Positions 34,372 through 47,607 of a stretch of DNA of 64,000 bases are shown here, in pieces. Position 1 is the first letter of the stretch; each line of letters begins with the position of its first letter. Origin of the DNA: Actinomucor elegans (lineage: Eukaryota; Mucoromycota; Mucoromycetes; Mucorales; Mucoraceae); NCBI GenBank assembly GCA_026027325.1, contig JAMSLZ010000004.1, forward strand, positions 1,550,001 to 1,614,000, given 5' to 3'. The notes under the pieces are model-generated. The model was not told where the DNA came from, made no database searches, and worked only from the letters and a program-made list of their open reading frames with translations. Both the position numbers and the translations under genes were made by a program.

Positions 34372-36976
34372 CTACCAGATTTGGCATTTCTCTGCAGGAT
34401 CCATCGCCTTTGGTTCTTGGGCTGCGCATTTGAAAGCTTCTGCGAATTCAGGGCTGTTCTGGACGGCAGCATTGACTCTGACGTGAGATGGTGAATGAAC
34501 ATCATTGCGGACTCTTTGTACTGCCATTTCTGGACGCATGCTGCTGCACCATATACGGCCAAAATTGATAAAAAAGAGTTGTTCAGGAGAGAGATGATCG
34601 AGTTGAGGCAAAGCCAAGTTTTCCTCAGGGTTCTGCTCCAATGACTTACGCATAGCCATGAGAGCAGCACGAACGCCGCCATTATCAGCCAAGTTTTCGC
34701 CCAGAGTCATCTAGTTGTAAACATCAGTTCATATTACATAAGCTTGAGGATGCTATATCTCACTTTTCCATTCACATTATGTATCACGTCATTGGGGCCT
34801 TTAACAGAGAACTTGTTGTATTGATTAATAAAGCATTGGCTCTTTTCTTCAAATGCTTTTGTGGTATCGTTTGTCCACCAGGTGTTTAGACGGCCATCAC
34901 CGTCATATAGTCGACCAGAATTATCAAAGGCGTGCTACATAAGACACAGAGAGGATGAATAGAATGTTCAGTTAGTTACTAAAAAGAAATGTCTCTTACA
35001 GTGATTTCGTGACCGATTACTACACCAATACCACCATAATTAAGGTACTGAGGCAATTCTGAATGGTAAAAGGGATTTTGTAAGATACCGGCGGGAATGA
35101 CAATCTCATTGAATGTAGGTGTGTAATACGCGTTGACTTCATGAGGATCCATATACCATGCGTTCTTATCCGAGCTCTTTCCGATTTGATTCCATTCTTT
35201 TACAAGTTCCCAGTTTTTAGCCGATTTTTGATTGCTATAGTAGCTCGTAGGATCCGCGTGAATAGTAGCATAGTATTCAAAGAGAGAATTAGGTGATCGC
35301 ACATCCGGTGCGATTGTACTGTAAGCTTCCTTATGACCAATCTTGTTTACTTTCTCCAAAGCACGGGAGCGAGTCTCTTCGTCAAGCCAATCAATTTTAC
35401 CCAAACGTTCAGACCAAGCACTTTGAATATTGTCCATGAAACGAGCTGCTTGTTCACGTTGAGGCTCACCACCAAAGCTCTTGATAACAAAGTAACGGCC
35501 CAAGAGCTGACCAAAGGCAATACTGGTAGCAGTAACACATACGCGTTCTCGTGGAGGCGAAGCGGTGGTGCCGCTAGATATGCTGCTGGTCATAGCACGG
35601 TGCACTTCACGAGTATCCTTATCCAAGTAATTGATATTGGCCAGGATGGTTTTGATGGTAAAGTAATCAAGCATAGTACGCGTGGTGACACCATCTTCAC
35701 TGGAGGCACTGTTCACTAACCAATCACTTAGTGCTTGCATAAATCGAGGTGAAGTAACGATTACACGTTCGGGAACAGAGGCATCATTGGGTGTAAAGTG
35801 TCTGAGAAATAAATTCCAGTCAATGAACCCATATTTTTGCTGTAGTTCACGGATAGACATGGGGTTGTATAGCTCAATAGGATTCTGGAGCTGATCCCTA
35901 CCAGTAATAATGACATAAATATAATGCTGCTGAATGTTTGAATCATGTAAAAAAAAAAAGAAGGGCTTACTTGGGTACAGTTAGTTTGGCAAGATGGGTC
36001 TCAAACTGGACAAATCTTTCTACCATAGCTTCAGCATCAACTTTGCCCAACATAGTAAGTTTTTGTTCAGTCAACTTTTCACGACGAATATTGGCGGTGG
36101 GGGAATCACTGCTAGGTTCACCCAAGATGGCCGTAACAATATTGATCAGGCCATTACGGTACTTTTCCAACATTTCCGGTTGTTCATAGTATTCACGAGA
36201 AGGAAGACCCAAAGAAGGTTGATTGATCGTGACTGAGACTTCCTCGGGAACTTGATCATCCGGCCCTACACCGTACGAAAACAAAGTATTGCCAACACCT
36301 TCAGTCAAAAGGTGGATGATGGTATCTGTAAAGCGGAGTAAGTTATCCGTAGTAAATTTAGTATCATAGAACTCCTCTTGGTAACCAAGCTTGGTAATTA
36401 GCCTAGCGATCTCTGGATAAATGGGTGTAGGTCCCAGCCTGTTTATAGATTCCTCGTTCATACAAGAATCGTAGTAGGACTTGATCTTGTTGAAGTTTTC
36501 ACGATCTTTGTCAGTTTGGTCAGTTCTCAAAAGACTTTGTGATTGCTGTGTAGCATTCTTAAACAAATCATCATAGGTGCCTTGAAGCATAACATTCAAC
36601 CCATCTAAATTGGCATGTCTTAAATTTGTAAAAGTACCAACAGCTATGACGGCGATAGTGTAACAAACATCAGTCGTGTTTTTTTTTTCTTCACATAATT
36701 TGTGATACTTACTTGGTTCAGAGTCCGGAATTTTGGCATCTTGAATCCAGCCGCCACCTTTATTAAGAATGAATCAATCTGAATACAAGGTTTTACATGG
36801 TTTTACTTACACGTATACTGATAAAAGTCGCTACAGGGATCAGCATTAAGGTCTAGATCGTGAAGAATAGCGGCTGCAGCATCTTTGCAAACTTGAGTAG
36901 TACAAGCCGTAGTAGATCTAGATAATAAATGAGTAGAATGTCTTGCAAGCGAATGAGATAGAATTCCGCCGGGCAT
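34372..36976 (-). CDS. M13-family zinc metallopeptidase (neprilysin/ECE-like)
   Basis: Zinc endopeptidase of the neprilysin family, which cleaves small peptides. Exons on the minus strand: 36976-36811, 36757-36713, 36643-35971, 35897-35000, 34934-34764 and 34710-34372, 763 residues. The catalytic HEITH (591-595) is split by an intron just before its second His; the third zinc ligand is in ENLAD (656-660). The substrate-binding NAYYTPTFNEIVIPAGILQ and the terminal CQIW match M13. The N-terminal cysteine region (CTTQVCKDA, DPCSDFYQYTCGGW) is complete. Unlike animal M13 enzymes, the deduced N-terminus (MPGGILSHSLARHSTHLL) has no membrane anchor or clear signal peptide. A TATA box and a pyrimidine-rich leader just upstream argue that no exon is missing. 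The promoter region is shared with neurofibromin (338 bp between starts). Confidence 0.92.
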
Positions 36977-37049
36977 ATGTAATCGGTAAAAGGAAAAAGA
37001 AAAAAGAAAAAAAAAAGGATATAACCGATATATTCTTTAATAGTCCCGT

Positions 37050-37059
37050 CTTTTTATAT
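37050..37059 (-). promoter_or_regulatory. TATA box of the M13 peptidase gene
   Basis: On the minus strand the sequence reads GATATAAAAAG, about 75 bp upstream of the ATG at 36976. A C/T-rich leader lies between the two. This placement supports the chosen start. Confidence 0.5.
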
Positions 37060-37314
37060 CATTCTGTTCAAACAGGTATGCTCCTTGTTTCAAGCAAACA
37101 TGGAATTATAAATTCCCTCCGTTAAGCTGCTTGAAAGACGTTTGTGTAGCCTTGCTATTTGACAGTTGGTTTTAGAATGACCAGTTTTTTAACTAGTCCA
37201 AAAGGTTTTGCCCATTTTTTTTTTTCTGGTTTTTTCTTTTTTCTTTTTCCTTTTCTTTATTCCTTCACTCTTTACTCTTTTTTTTGCACTTCTTCTTTGA
37301 ATGAACAGATAAGC

Positions 37315-38425
37315 ATGAGTACTGATACAAAGCTTATTCTCAGCTTAGTCAATCGAATTGCAGTTCGCGTATGTGTATCATGTGATACGAAAATGTCAAG
37401 AAACTAACATATGAATAGCTTCCTAGTAATAATGGTGCACATTTTGATGCTTTAGAAAGCGATCCATTAATCCAGCAAACGTAAAGTACAGTACTATAAA
37501 TTCTTTCCTTTCAGTCAAACTAACCATTATTTATGGTGTCTTTTCGCCCCTTATGTTTACGTCAGTGGTACGTGTACGAGCCTCTAACTCGTTATTTCAT
37601 AGTCTAATCTGAAACCAATATCATAGTGGCTTCCTTAGTCGAACTGTCAAATTATAGATTACCTACTATTGCAACCACCATTGTTACAGTCATTGAAAAC
37701 ACATCCAAGGTAGAGGTGCAGAAAAAAAGTTAAATATGTCTCGATTCACTGACGTGGCTCGAACTAGTCCTCGCTATCCAGAAACAATGATTATGTCCCT
37801 ACTGATGTATTGCAATCCCAACTCTTTCTATTAAGACTACTATCCGCCTGTATGCAACACCATTGGAAATATTGTCAGGACTTGGACTCAAAGGCTCATC
37901 AACGCGATGACAGCGCTGGATCCTCGTCAAAGCGACCCAACTTGAACCGCGCCAATGCGACTCCTATGACAGCATGGTCCTCACCAGAAGGGATGCCTGA
38001 AATCCCCATTGATCCACCACCATTGGAAGATAATCTTGCTAAACATATCATTTATGTCATGTCGCGCTTTATTTACCAGATTGTTATTTTGGATGAAAAG
38101 GAGCATGGTCTTGTAGCCAACCATGCTGCAAGTGCTATTTCAACAGAGACCTATACGAACGTGAATGGGTCTTGCAAAATTATGGTTGATATTTATAAAG
38201 CTGCAAGTCTCGTGGTTGCTTATGTAAGTGCAAGTAATTGGACTATTACCTTTGCCAAAATCAAGAGTAGAATTTTGTATTTGACTACAACACAAGAAGA
38301 AAATCCAGAGATGACGGATGTGATGTTATTAGAATGTGCTTCATTGAATCACAAGAGACTCAGTATGGTGCTTACAGGTAAAGTTCCAGTAAAGAATTTG
38401 CAAGTATATGCTTTCTTATCGAATA

Positions 38426-38470
<45 letters not shown>

Positions 38471-41400
38471 TATCAGAATTATGTAGCTCTGCGTTACATT
38501 TAAGGAAAGCTGCACAACTATTCGTTGCAGTCATGCTAAGAAGGGCTATTTGGAACTGGATCGAAAATTACACTGCCGAGTTTACTTTATTATGCTATAA
38601 CCAAACACGAATGGATGGTTCGCCTGAAATTCTGTTTGATATATTTAATTCACTTGCTGATACCACTAAAAGAAAAGCTATCTTTTGGCCTGTACAAACA
38701 ATGTTATTAACCCTTTGCCCTGACATTCTACTCTCTACATCTTTAGTCAGTGGTCGATCACAGACCAAGAAGGTAAATTGCATGGTAGACCCTCCTTTTT
38801 TTGGGATTCATATCTTACACGAGTTTTCGAATTAGACTGCATTTTTTAGCTCTCTCAAGAAAGCAATGAAAGGCGATAGAATGGGTGAATTAGCTGCTAT
38901 TTGTTATGTAGATCTGTGTAGAGCCTCTACCTACGTATCTAAGAACGATATGACAGTCATTCAACATATTGTACCTGATGTAGAGAATGATCTAATAGAA
39001 AAACTATTCGACCCTCAACACCCTGCAGATGTTGATTCTTTATCCAATAGTCTGGGTGTGTATATCGATCATCAATGTCTCATGGCGGACTGTATTGTAG
39101 CCATATATCGACTGGACCCAGACAAAGCACTGAATGCACTGATACCCATTTGTTTTGACAACAATGCGCCTACCAGCTTCAAATTGGGTGTTGTAAAAGC
39201 GGTCGTTGCGATTGCTTCCGAAGAAAACCGATTGCCTTGGATCCCCTCTATCTCTGCTTTATATATACCGCTCTGTTCTCGCATCAGAAAGCTTTTTTTG
39301 GAGTTTTATAATTGTGATTATAGAGAAAGGGCTGATAGCCCATACGCATCTGTATCTTCTCGCAAGCCACTAACAAGCAGCATTGACAAACGAAGCAATA
39401 AAAGAGATACGCGATCTGCTGCTACAAACGAAAGATTTGAATTGATTTTAGACGTTTTACGATTATACCAAATAGATCCCCAGTTGGCTATTCTGGTAAA
39501 AGCGCTTTCTATCATAAAATAGAATAACAATTCAATGCTAATAGTAAGATTTAATATAGGGTAATGAAGACGATAGATTTGAACAGAACACAGCAGTCAT
39601 GGTAGCTATTGCCAATTGTCTTCGAGACCCCAGTGCTTTAGTGAGAGATGCAGCAGCAGAGTGTTTATACAAATTACACGCACCAACAAAGATCTTGCTT
39701 TGGGGACGGTCTGACAAGTTTATGGTTTCATTCTGGCGAATATCATCTCAAGTACTTTTCACCCTGGCAAAACAGTTACTGGACAATAAAGAACGGGAGG
39801 GTGGATTACGGAAACTATTAGATTTGCTTAAACGTCTTCTGTCTTCTCGAAACCAGTTTTTAGAGCAGCACCGAGATGTAGCAGCACAAGGCATTGATAC
39901 AAGAGAGCGATTACAGGCTTCCATTGGACTAGAAGTCGCGTTATTGGTTTTACTGTGCTCCTATGACACTGATATCTGTAAACTATCTATCGATTGTTTT
40001 GGGTTGCTTTGTACAGAGGTACATCTGACCGAACGACTCGATGATCCCTATCCTTCATCCATCACCATTGTTGAAAACATGGCTTGTTATATAGAATTAA
40101 CCAAAAACGTTGGCGTAGTCACAGGTCGCAAATCACTACAACGTCGTATTCGTCGACTCTTGCGCATGACAAACCATAGTTCGCCAGGAATGTTAGCTGC
40201 TTGGGAAGAAGCTTGGAAGCGATGGAAGTTTCTTACACCTATCATTGTTCGAACACCGGATGAGAATAGCTCTAAAGACGAAACAGCCCAGGTTGAAGGA
40301 AAGAAAGGAGCCGGTGCAACATGGCACGAAAAACTAAGAAGCAACTCTTCGCGTCACTTGCCTCAGCCGATGTCTGCTTCGACACGAATGGATTTCATTG
40401 ACGATGATAGATCAGCAGAATGGCAAAACTATTCAGGCTTTCTTGCAGCTTTAGGCGGTGTGTGTCTGATGCAAGATAACTTACAGTTGGTTCCGTCCTC
40501 ACCCTCGACCTCTGTTCGATCTCGCTCGACTAATAATGAATCACCACATAGTATATACAATAGACGTATCTCGGTACCAATTGCTGAGCCAACGAGTATG
40601 GTAGACAAGTTTATTATGGATATGGTTGATTTACTAGCATGCGATAATTTGATTGTGCGAGAATGGGTTCGAGAGATCCTCGGTAACGATATATCACCTG
40701 CATTATATCATATCATGTTTCGTCATTTAGAAACTGTGCTCTCCAAGTGCTTCGGTCCAGATAATACTGATCCCATATGCAGCCCTAAATATACACTCGT
40801 CGTAGAACAGGTCATTTCGGTACTCAAGCAAGTGCTAGATCGGCTTGTTGACCAGACGGGAAGCTTGGTCACAGTTGATTTCTGCACACTAATTAAGCAA
40901 TCCGCACTTTATCTCAACAAACTTGGACCAGATCAACTTTCAATCACAATCAAGATTAGGATGTGCCAACTTGTAGAAGTATTGATGAGCAAGAAGGATA
41001 TGGTGACTATAAGACAAGAGTTTAAATTGAGGAACAAGCTTCTCGAAATCATTGTAGAATGGACGAGTGATTTTGCACTGGTAAGCGAAACAACATGACT
41101 ATGTAATTCACTGTATAAACAATTATATACATAGAAACATGATAGTAGTTCCAATTATGATAGCTCTCAAATTGATAAGCTACAAAGTGACTTGGATTTA
41201 GCTTGTTTGAAGACCATTGTCGCGCTTCTCAACCATTTACCACTTCAACCTTCAGAACCTGTTCATGAATCTGATGCTCTTGCGGTGAAAAGTAGAATAT
41301 TCTACAAGTATTTTACATACTTTTTCAAGCTATTAAACCGATGTCGTGTTTCCGAGGTAATGTATTTCGGATGATTCCACTCTGATGCACATGTACTAAT

Positions 41401-44400
41401 GCTATCCGACGTAAAAAGATAGAATTACCCTCTCAGAGCCATAGTTTCGATACTCAACTACGAAGCGTAAGTATACCACCGCTCTTGTACATCATATTAT
41501 TGTTACTGAACTGTTTCCTATGGTATAGGGATCTGAATTGGCACCACTGAAAAATTACACTATTTTAGCTTTGTCCAATTTGCTTAGTGCCAACGTGGAT
41601 GCAGGCTTGAAATACTCATTTTCTATGGGCTATCATGAAGATACGCGTACTAGATCGGCGTTCTTGGAAGTTTTGACGAATATCTTGAACCAAGGCACAG
41701 AATTTGAAACTTTGGCTGAAACTGTGATGACTGACAGATATGAAAAACTGATCGATGTAAGCTTCTGGACATTTGCTAAACAAAGAAAAAAAGAGCTAAG
41801 TTATTCTATTACAGATGCTTATGCAAGATGATATGACATTTACTCTTTCGTTATGTCGCGTTTGCCCTTCTTCAGATATTGACGATGTAGCTAAAGTTCT
41901 GTTATCATGTTTCGCCTCAAGAAACAAAACGATGGAGCTGCTTAAGGCTGTTATCGAAGCAGAAGTTGAAAACACTGGTATATACATTAACATATTCAAT
42001 GAGTATGAATATACTAACATATGTATGCACTTACTGTAGAAAATGAAGCTGATCTGTTCAGAAAAACTAGCATAGCTACACGTATGTTATCTTTATTCTC
42101 TAAAGAGAATGGTGCAGATTATATTCGATCAGTATTATTACCTGTATTTCAAAAACTATCTGAACGTCCTCGAGAAGATCGATGTTTTGAATTAGATCCT
42201 TCTAAACTTGAACCTGATGAAGACATAAACAAGAACAGAAGTAATGTCATTGAAGCAACTGAAATGTTCTTGAACGCCATCTGCAACTCGCTAGATCAAG
42301 TGCCTCCGTCTTTTCAAGAAATTTGCAACTGTATCTTGACTTGTGTACGCAAAAAGTTCCCAGAGGTCAAATATACTGCTGTTGGATCCTTTATCTTTTT
42401 ACGCTTCTTTTGTCCTGCTATCGTATCACCAGAAACAGAGGGATTGGTCAAGAACACTGCATCCATTTCACGCGAAATGCGTAGAGGCTTTCTTATTGCC
42501 ACCAAAGTTATCCAGAACCTGGCCAATAACGTGCTTTTCGGTGCCAAAGAAGTTTACATGGTCGTATTGAATGACTTTTTAACGGCCAATATCTATCAAG
42601 TAGCCAACTTTCTACGAAATATATCCAATGAGCCTGAAGAACCAACATCCACTTCAGAAGAAACAGGCGAAGTTTTCCAAATGACCGAGAAACTGTATGC
42701 CATATTGCATCGTGTTTTAAGTGACAATATGGAACGTATATGTAGAGACATGTCGGGTAATAACGCATGCTGTGTCAAGAATTCAAGAACATTTGTCCAA
42801 ATGAAACGCGATTGTGATAAACTGGCCAATATACTGGCTCAATTGGGAAGACCACCCGAAATCTCACATAGGGAATCCATGGTATCACGAAGCTATGTTT
42901 ATGCCGCCTCCAATCAATTGTATGCAGACTTTATGCGCCGTAATAGTCACCGTAACGTGGATTCGATCGTGTCCAGGAACATCTTTTATGAAGGTGGTGT
43001 ATCCAAAGCTGGCCGTCCAGTGTTTTACTTGATTTTGCGCAATATCAATGCAGACAATATTGATTTTGAATTGCTCATCTACCATATATTACAAACATTA
43101 GAGCGTGTATCCAATCGCCAATATGAGCTATTGGTAGATGTCACTTTGTTTTCTCGCAGTAATGAGGCACCATCACAGTGGATTCATCAATTCATGCAAC
43201 TACTGAACGAAGATATATCGGAAAAGGTAGCTGTTTGTCATGTCTACAATGCTAATTCCCACTTGCGCTCATTTATGAAGAAACTGACAAGGCCCATACC
43301 TCACAAGTTTACAAAGCGTATGGCGTTTGCGGTTACTTTGGCTGAACTTCAAAGTCATATATCACCATCGGAAATTAGACTTCCCAAATCTACAAGTAAA
43401 GTATACCACAGCTATTTATTTTAATTTTACTAACCTAGTCGTGAATTTTAGTCGGATTAGAGACAGATCCAAGTGCTGTATTTTTTCCGGTCAATAAAGT
43501 GCTCAAGTTTGTCAATCAAGTGCCTGTTACTATCAAAGTTAGTGCAGAATACATCCAAGTGATGACGGTTCGCAAACAAGAGATCGTGTATGGACTCACC
43601 GCAGTGATCAATGATGTATGTCATATAGGTGATATAGAAGATATCGCTTACGCTCAGAAAGGGCGTGGTACAGATCCTTTCGAGTTTAGTTATACATGTA
43701 CTCGAGAACATGCCTTGATGATATTCAATTCACCCAAGAGAGATGCCATTATCAACGTGAGTATGATCAATTGTAAAGTTTGATGAAATATTAAACTGAT
43801 CTTGTCCTCTCTTTTTTTTATGTATACAAGACCATTCGACATAGTAAAAAACGATATGAGATGTCTCGACCCACAGCTATTTCTGAACGAACAATCCGTC
43901 CAAATGATGTTCCTGGAAGATTACTCAATATGGCTTTATTGAACTTGGGTAGCGATGATCCTAATCTGAGATTATCATCTTATAATCTACTCTATGCTCT
44001 CAGTAGAGCGTTTCATTTTGATGTTGGAAACCAACTTTTAGATGCGAAAGGTAACTCATATTATCATTTAAACCATTCTGAGGCTATATGCTTATCTGCT
44101 TTTATACCATACAGACTTGTGTTTACCAGCCAATAGTACGGAATTCATTGTAAGCATCAGTGAGAAAATAGCCCTTGCTGAGCCATCTCTTACACTCGAA
44201 TTCTTGAATGAGTGTGTTATGGGTTATGGTAAATCCGAGCAAGGTTTACGTTACCTTTGTCTTCTCTACATGATCCCTTGGTTACCCAATTTAGCACTTT
44301 TCTGTGAAAGATCGCCTCAAGATATAGTAAAAACACAAGGGATACTTCGATTGTTGATTGATCTTACGTTGACTGGAGAGGTAAAAATGTGCATTCATTG

Positions 44401-46426
44401 GGGGGAAAAAAAAGGCAACGTGTTAACCCTTCTCATTTTTTTTTTTCTCTCAGATGTCCAAACTGGTTCAAGCCAAGATCTGGAAAACAATAGCCAATGT
44501 CGATGGTGTTCTCAACTTGGTTATCGATACTTTTATCCAAGTATCAAATGAACATGGTGTTGGCTCTGTAGAAGCAGAGGCTTTGGCCGATACGCTTGTG
44601 ACGCTGTCGAATGTAACCGTACGGTCAAAACTCATATCGTTCTTGCGCAAAGTCATTCATAATACATCATTCAAGCCTACACGGTCGCTGACAGATCACC
44701 CTTCGTGGCCAGAAATTGCTATCCTCGTGCGTTTCATTCTTATGCTTTCATTCAGCAATAGAGGACCTGTAAAACGGATCGTGCCCGAGCTTTTTCATAT
44801 AATATCCTTAATTGCAGGTGTTGGCTGTACTGTGATAAGAGCTTCTATACATGGCGTTGTTACAAATATGATTCAATCACTATGTACCTCGACGCCACTC
44901 TCTACTGCTAATGTAAAGAAACTTCAATTGTTACTGAACGAAATATCTGAACACAAGAGTCGATTGTTGTTTGGTCTCAATCGTTCTAATGCCAATGCGT
45001 TTACGATCACTCCGGAAACATTGAATGATTCTTTAGACCCTATTTCTTTGCTTTCGTTGGAGGTTATTGTATCCAAGTTGGCTGAAGTAATTAATTACGC
45101 TGCTCCTACGACAGGTACGAACTACTGAATATAACCCATTCTTTTTTTTTCCTGATATTCTGTTTATCATAGATATTGCAAACTTTTGGAGAGCCAGATG
45201 GATGGGTCTAGTAGCAAGCACAGCATTCCAATTCAATCCAGCAGTTCAACCCCGCGCGTTTATTGTCTTGGGTTATTTGGGACGAGAAGAGATCGATGAT
45301 GATCTGCTTTATCAAATCTTGGTGGCTTTACGTGGGTCTCTTGCTATTTTCAATGAATCTGAACCCAACCTTGTCACTAGTATCATGATGTGTTTAAAGA
45401 ACGTAGTTGAAAGCCTTCCCAGTGACTCTCGATATCTATTGCAATTGTTTTGGATAGCTGTCGCTCTGGTAGAAATCAGTACGAATACCACATTTTCCAT
45501 GGCAGTAGAACTTTTACAAGCTGTCTTACGTTCCTTGGACACGCATGGTTTTTTCTCGGGCAATATCATGACAGATGTCTTGATGACAGCACGTGAACCT
45601 GTTGCTGACGTAGCGCGTAAACTAGATGATATATGTGGTGTGAGCTTTGATACGCATTTTTCGTTTGCTATTGCCGGTATCCTTATCAAAGGACTTCGAT
45701 ACGCTGATGCCAAGAATTCTATCTATCAAGGTCTTCAGACATTCCTGCATATTGAGCGAAAACAAATTACTCAAGACAGACTGTATGAAGACAGCAGCAA
45801 CAACATTATTGACGCCTCTACTTTGGGATATGTTACTGCGTTGCTTCCATTAGCCGCCAAACACGAAACAGTCAAGGATTTGTTAAAGTTGGCTGGATTA
45901 AATGAAGCGGACGTGGATAATAATACATTCAGTTGCAATGCTTATGCAGGCATATTTGAAAAGTTCGATATCCCAGATAATTCCACAGCATTGCTTATTG
46001 TTTCACTACTGGCGGCCATGTTGAATGTAGCAGACAATGAATCAGAAAGACTATTTATTTATGGATTATTATCTGAATCAGCCGCTGCTCTCCCCGAAGT
46101 ATTCTCTCTTATGTAAGTTTATAGCTATTTTGTGATGCGTATATACTAACTTTTATTATTTTAGTTATGAATCTCTTTTACCAAAGATGAACCAAATCGT
46201 CATTAGTAGTCAAACGATGTCGATTCTCGAATCCGTTAAATCAATTCTTCTTACCGCTTGTTCAGATCCTGCCTTTACGGCGACAAAGAACGGCCCGTCA
46301 CAAAAGCAATTACTGGAAAAACTTGGATTTTCCGCCTTGGGAGATCGTCGGGATAGTGCTTCAGCTTCGGATAATGTAAAAGATGCTAAACTTGCAAGTG
46401 AGCTCATGGAACTTATTATTTCTTAA
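37315..46426 (+). CDS. NF1: Neurofibromin-type Ras GTPase-activating protein
   Basis: Negative regulator of Ras that stimulates GTP hydrolysis; fungal counterparts are Ira1/Ira2. Nineteen exons give 2669 residues: 37315-37368, 37419-37480, 37515-37567, 37627-37709, 37768-38377, 38477-38772, 38836-39495, 39560-41080, 41135-41356, 41419-41466, 41529-41756, 41815-41977, 42040-43395, 43452-43756, 43831-44050, 44115-44380, 44454-45114, 45173-46112, 46165-46426. All junctions keep frame. The RasGAP domain begins near residue 1334 with EADLFRKTSIATRML (arginine finger) and contains FLRFFCPAIVSPE. A Sec14-like module follows (GRPVFYLILRNINADNID), then a PH-like segment. Long helical repeats flank the catalytic core. 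Exons 2-4 are the least certain. A short upstream reading frame (ATG AAC AGA TAA) precedes the start. The intron 38378-38476 holds 42 T residues. Confidence 0.93.
38428..38469 (+). repeat. T42 homopolymer inside a neurofibromin intron
   Basis: Forty-two consecutive T residues lie seven bases before the acceptor of intron 5 and act as its polypyrimidine tract. Confidence 0.9.
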
Positions 46427-46437
46427 ACCCCTCTTTT

Positions 46438-46442
<5 letters not shown>

Positions 46443-46468
<26 letters not shown>
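46443..46468 (+). repeat. CT dinucleotide microsatellite
   Basis: Thirteen CT units lie in the expected 3' UTR of neurofibromin, 17 bp after the stop codon. Confidence 0.9.
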
Positions 46469-47010
46469 ATTACGTTCCGTTTTTACTACTATTATATTTA
46501 GATATCACTTAATTAACATGTATTATAATCAGACTATCTTCAGCTGCAGACACCATCCTTTTGTTACTTTATATTGCATCCCATTAATCATCACAATAAC
46601 CATTAAAAAATAATTCATTATTTGTTTCCAATGTATAATGAATATTAGTAAAAGCATACATGAGAAAAATATGTATTGTGATTCAACAAGATTGCGGCTT
46701 TATTACGGATAGAACAAAAGAATTCTAAGTATAGCAAGCATTGCTTACTGAAGTATTATCTAAACAGTTGAAAATATACTCGACAACTCATTTTAATTAT
46801 ACCTTGGTTGCGATTCTCTTTCTGGACTTAGAGCCCAAAAATAATAATAATTGTATACTATTTGTTAAATGCGATATTAAGATGGGATCGACCGGGAAGA
46901 CCTTATAGATCATTATATATACTGCATTTACATGAAATGCGCCATTCGTTCCAGCACTGATTCTGCTTTAATCAAATACAAACTTAGTAGATGCAGTTCC
47001 TTATTTAAAA

Positions 47011-47052
47011 CATAGAATCCTAATCAGATGCGACTTCAAACCGAGATCGGCC
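47011..47052 (+). repeat. Dispersed repeat, copy 13
   Basis: Reads CATAGAATCCTAATCAGATG, then CGACTTCAAACCGAGATCGG. It keeps the TAATCAGATGCGAC and ACCGAGAT blocks. Confidence 0.7.
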
Positions 47053-47607
47053 CAACATATTTGCATTGATCAAAGCGTCCTAACAGTTTTTCAGGGAAAA
47101 AAAAAACGCGACTCCGCTGCCAAAAACTTCAATCGAAAAAAAAAACATCGCAATCTAAATGAGGATAAGCTTCTGCGTGAGCTTTTGGTATCTAATTAAA
47201 GTTTCCCGTAATTAGATTTACTATCGACTGGGCTGTACCTTTAAAAAAATTAAGATTTTTTGCTGTAAAGCGCATAAAGGTGTATACAGTCGGAGTTATT
47301 TGTCAAAGTATAGATTCATAACAATTAATGTACTTAAAGGAATGTTCTTTGGTTGTATTAATTGCATTAACTCCAAAGCGTTATCCTAGCTAGTTGTTTA
47401 ATAAAAACATGGTTTCGGTTTTTCTAAGAATTTTGCAGTTTCACGCGTATCAATGATTTAATATCATGATGGTGCTTCCTTGCAATCACCGCCAACCAAT
47501 GAAATCGATACATTCTTTAGTTAAAAAGATATCCAAGTCAGAAACCGAGGAAATAATTGCATCTTTTTTTTTCACTTCCACAGCTTTTGTACATACAAAT
47601 CGAATAA

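Larger units (their letters stand above)
46427..47607. other. Intergenic region with CT repeat and dispersed repeat
   Basis: Tandem spacer between neurofibromin and MED19. A CT dinucleotide repeat runs at 46443-46468, just after the neurofibromin stop. A weak match to the dispersed repeat is at about 46865-46895 (AAATGCGATATTAAGATGGG) and a clear one at 47011-47052. No coding frame is seen. Confidence 0.6.

Noticed and set aside
34764..34934. Suspected frameshift after HEITH in the M13 gene
   Set aside because: Recounting showed a 171-bp exon that reads cleanly from HAFDNSGRLYDGDG to VNGK.
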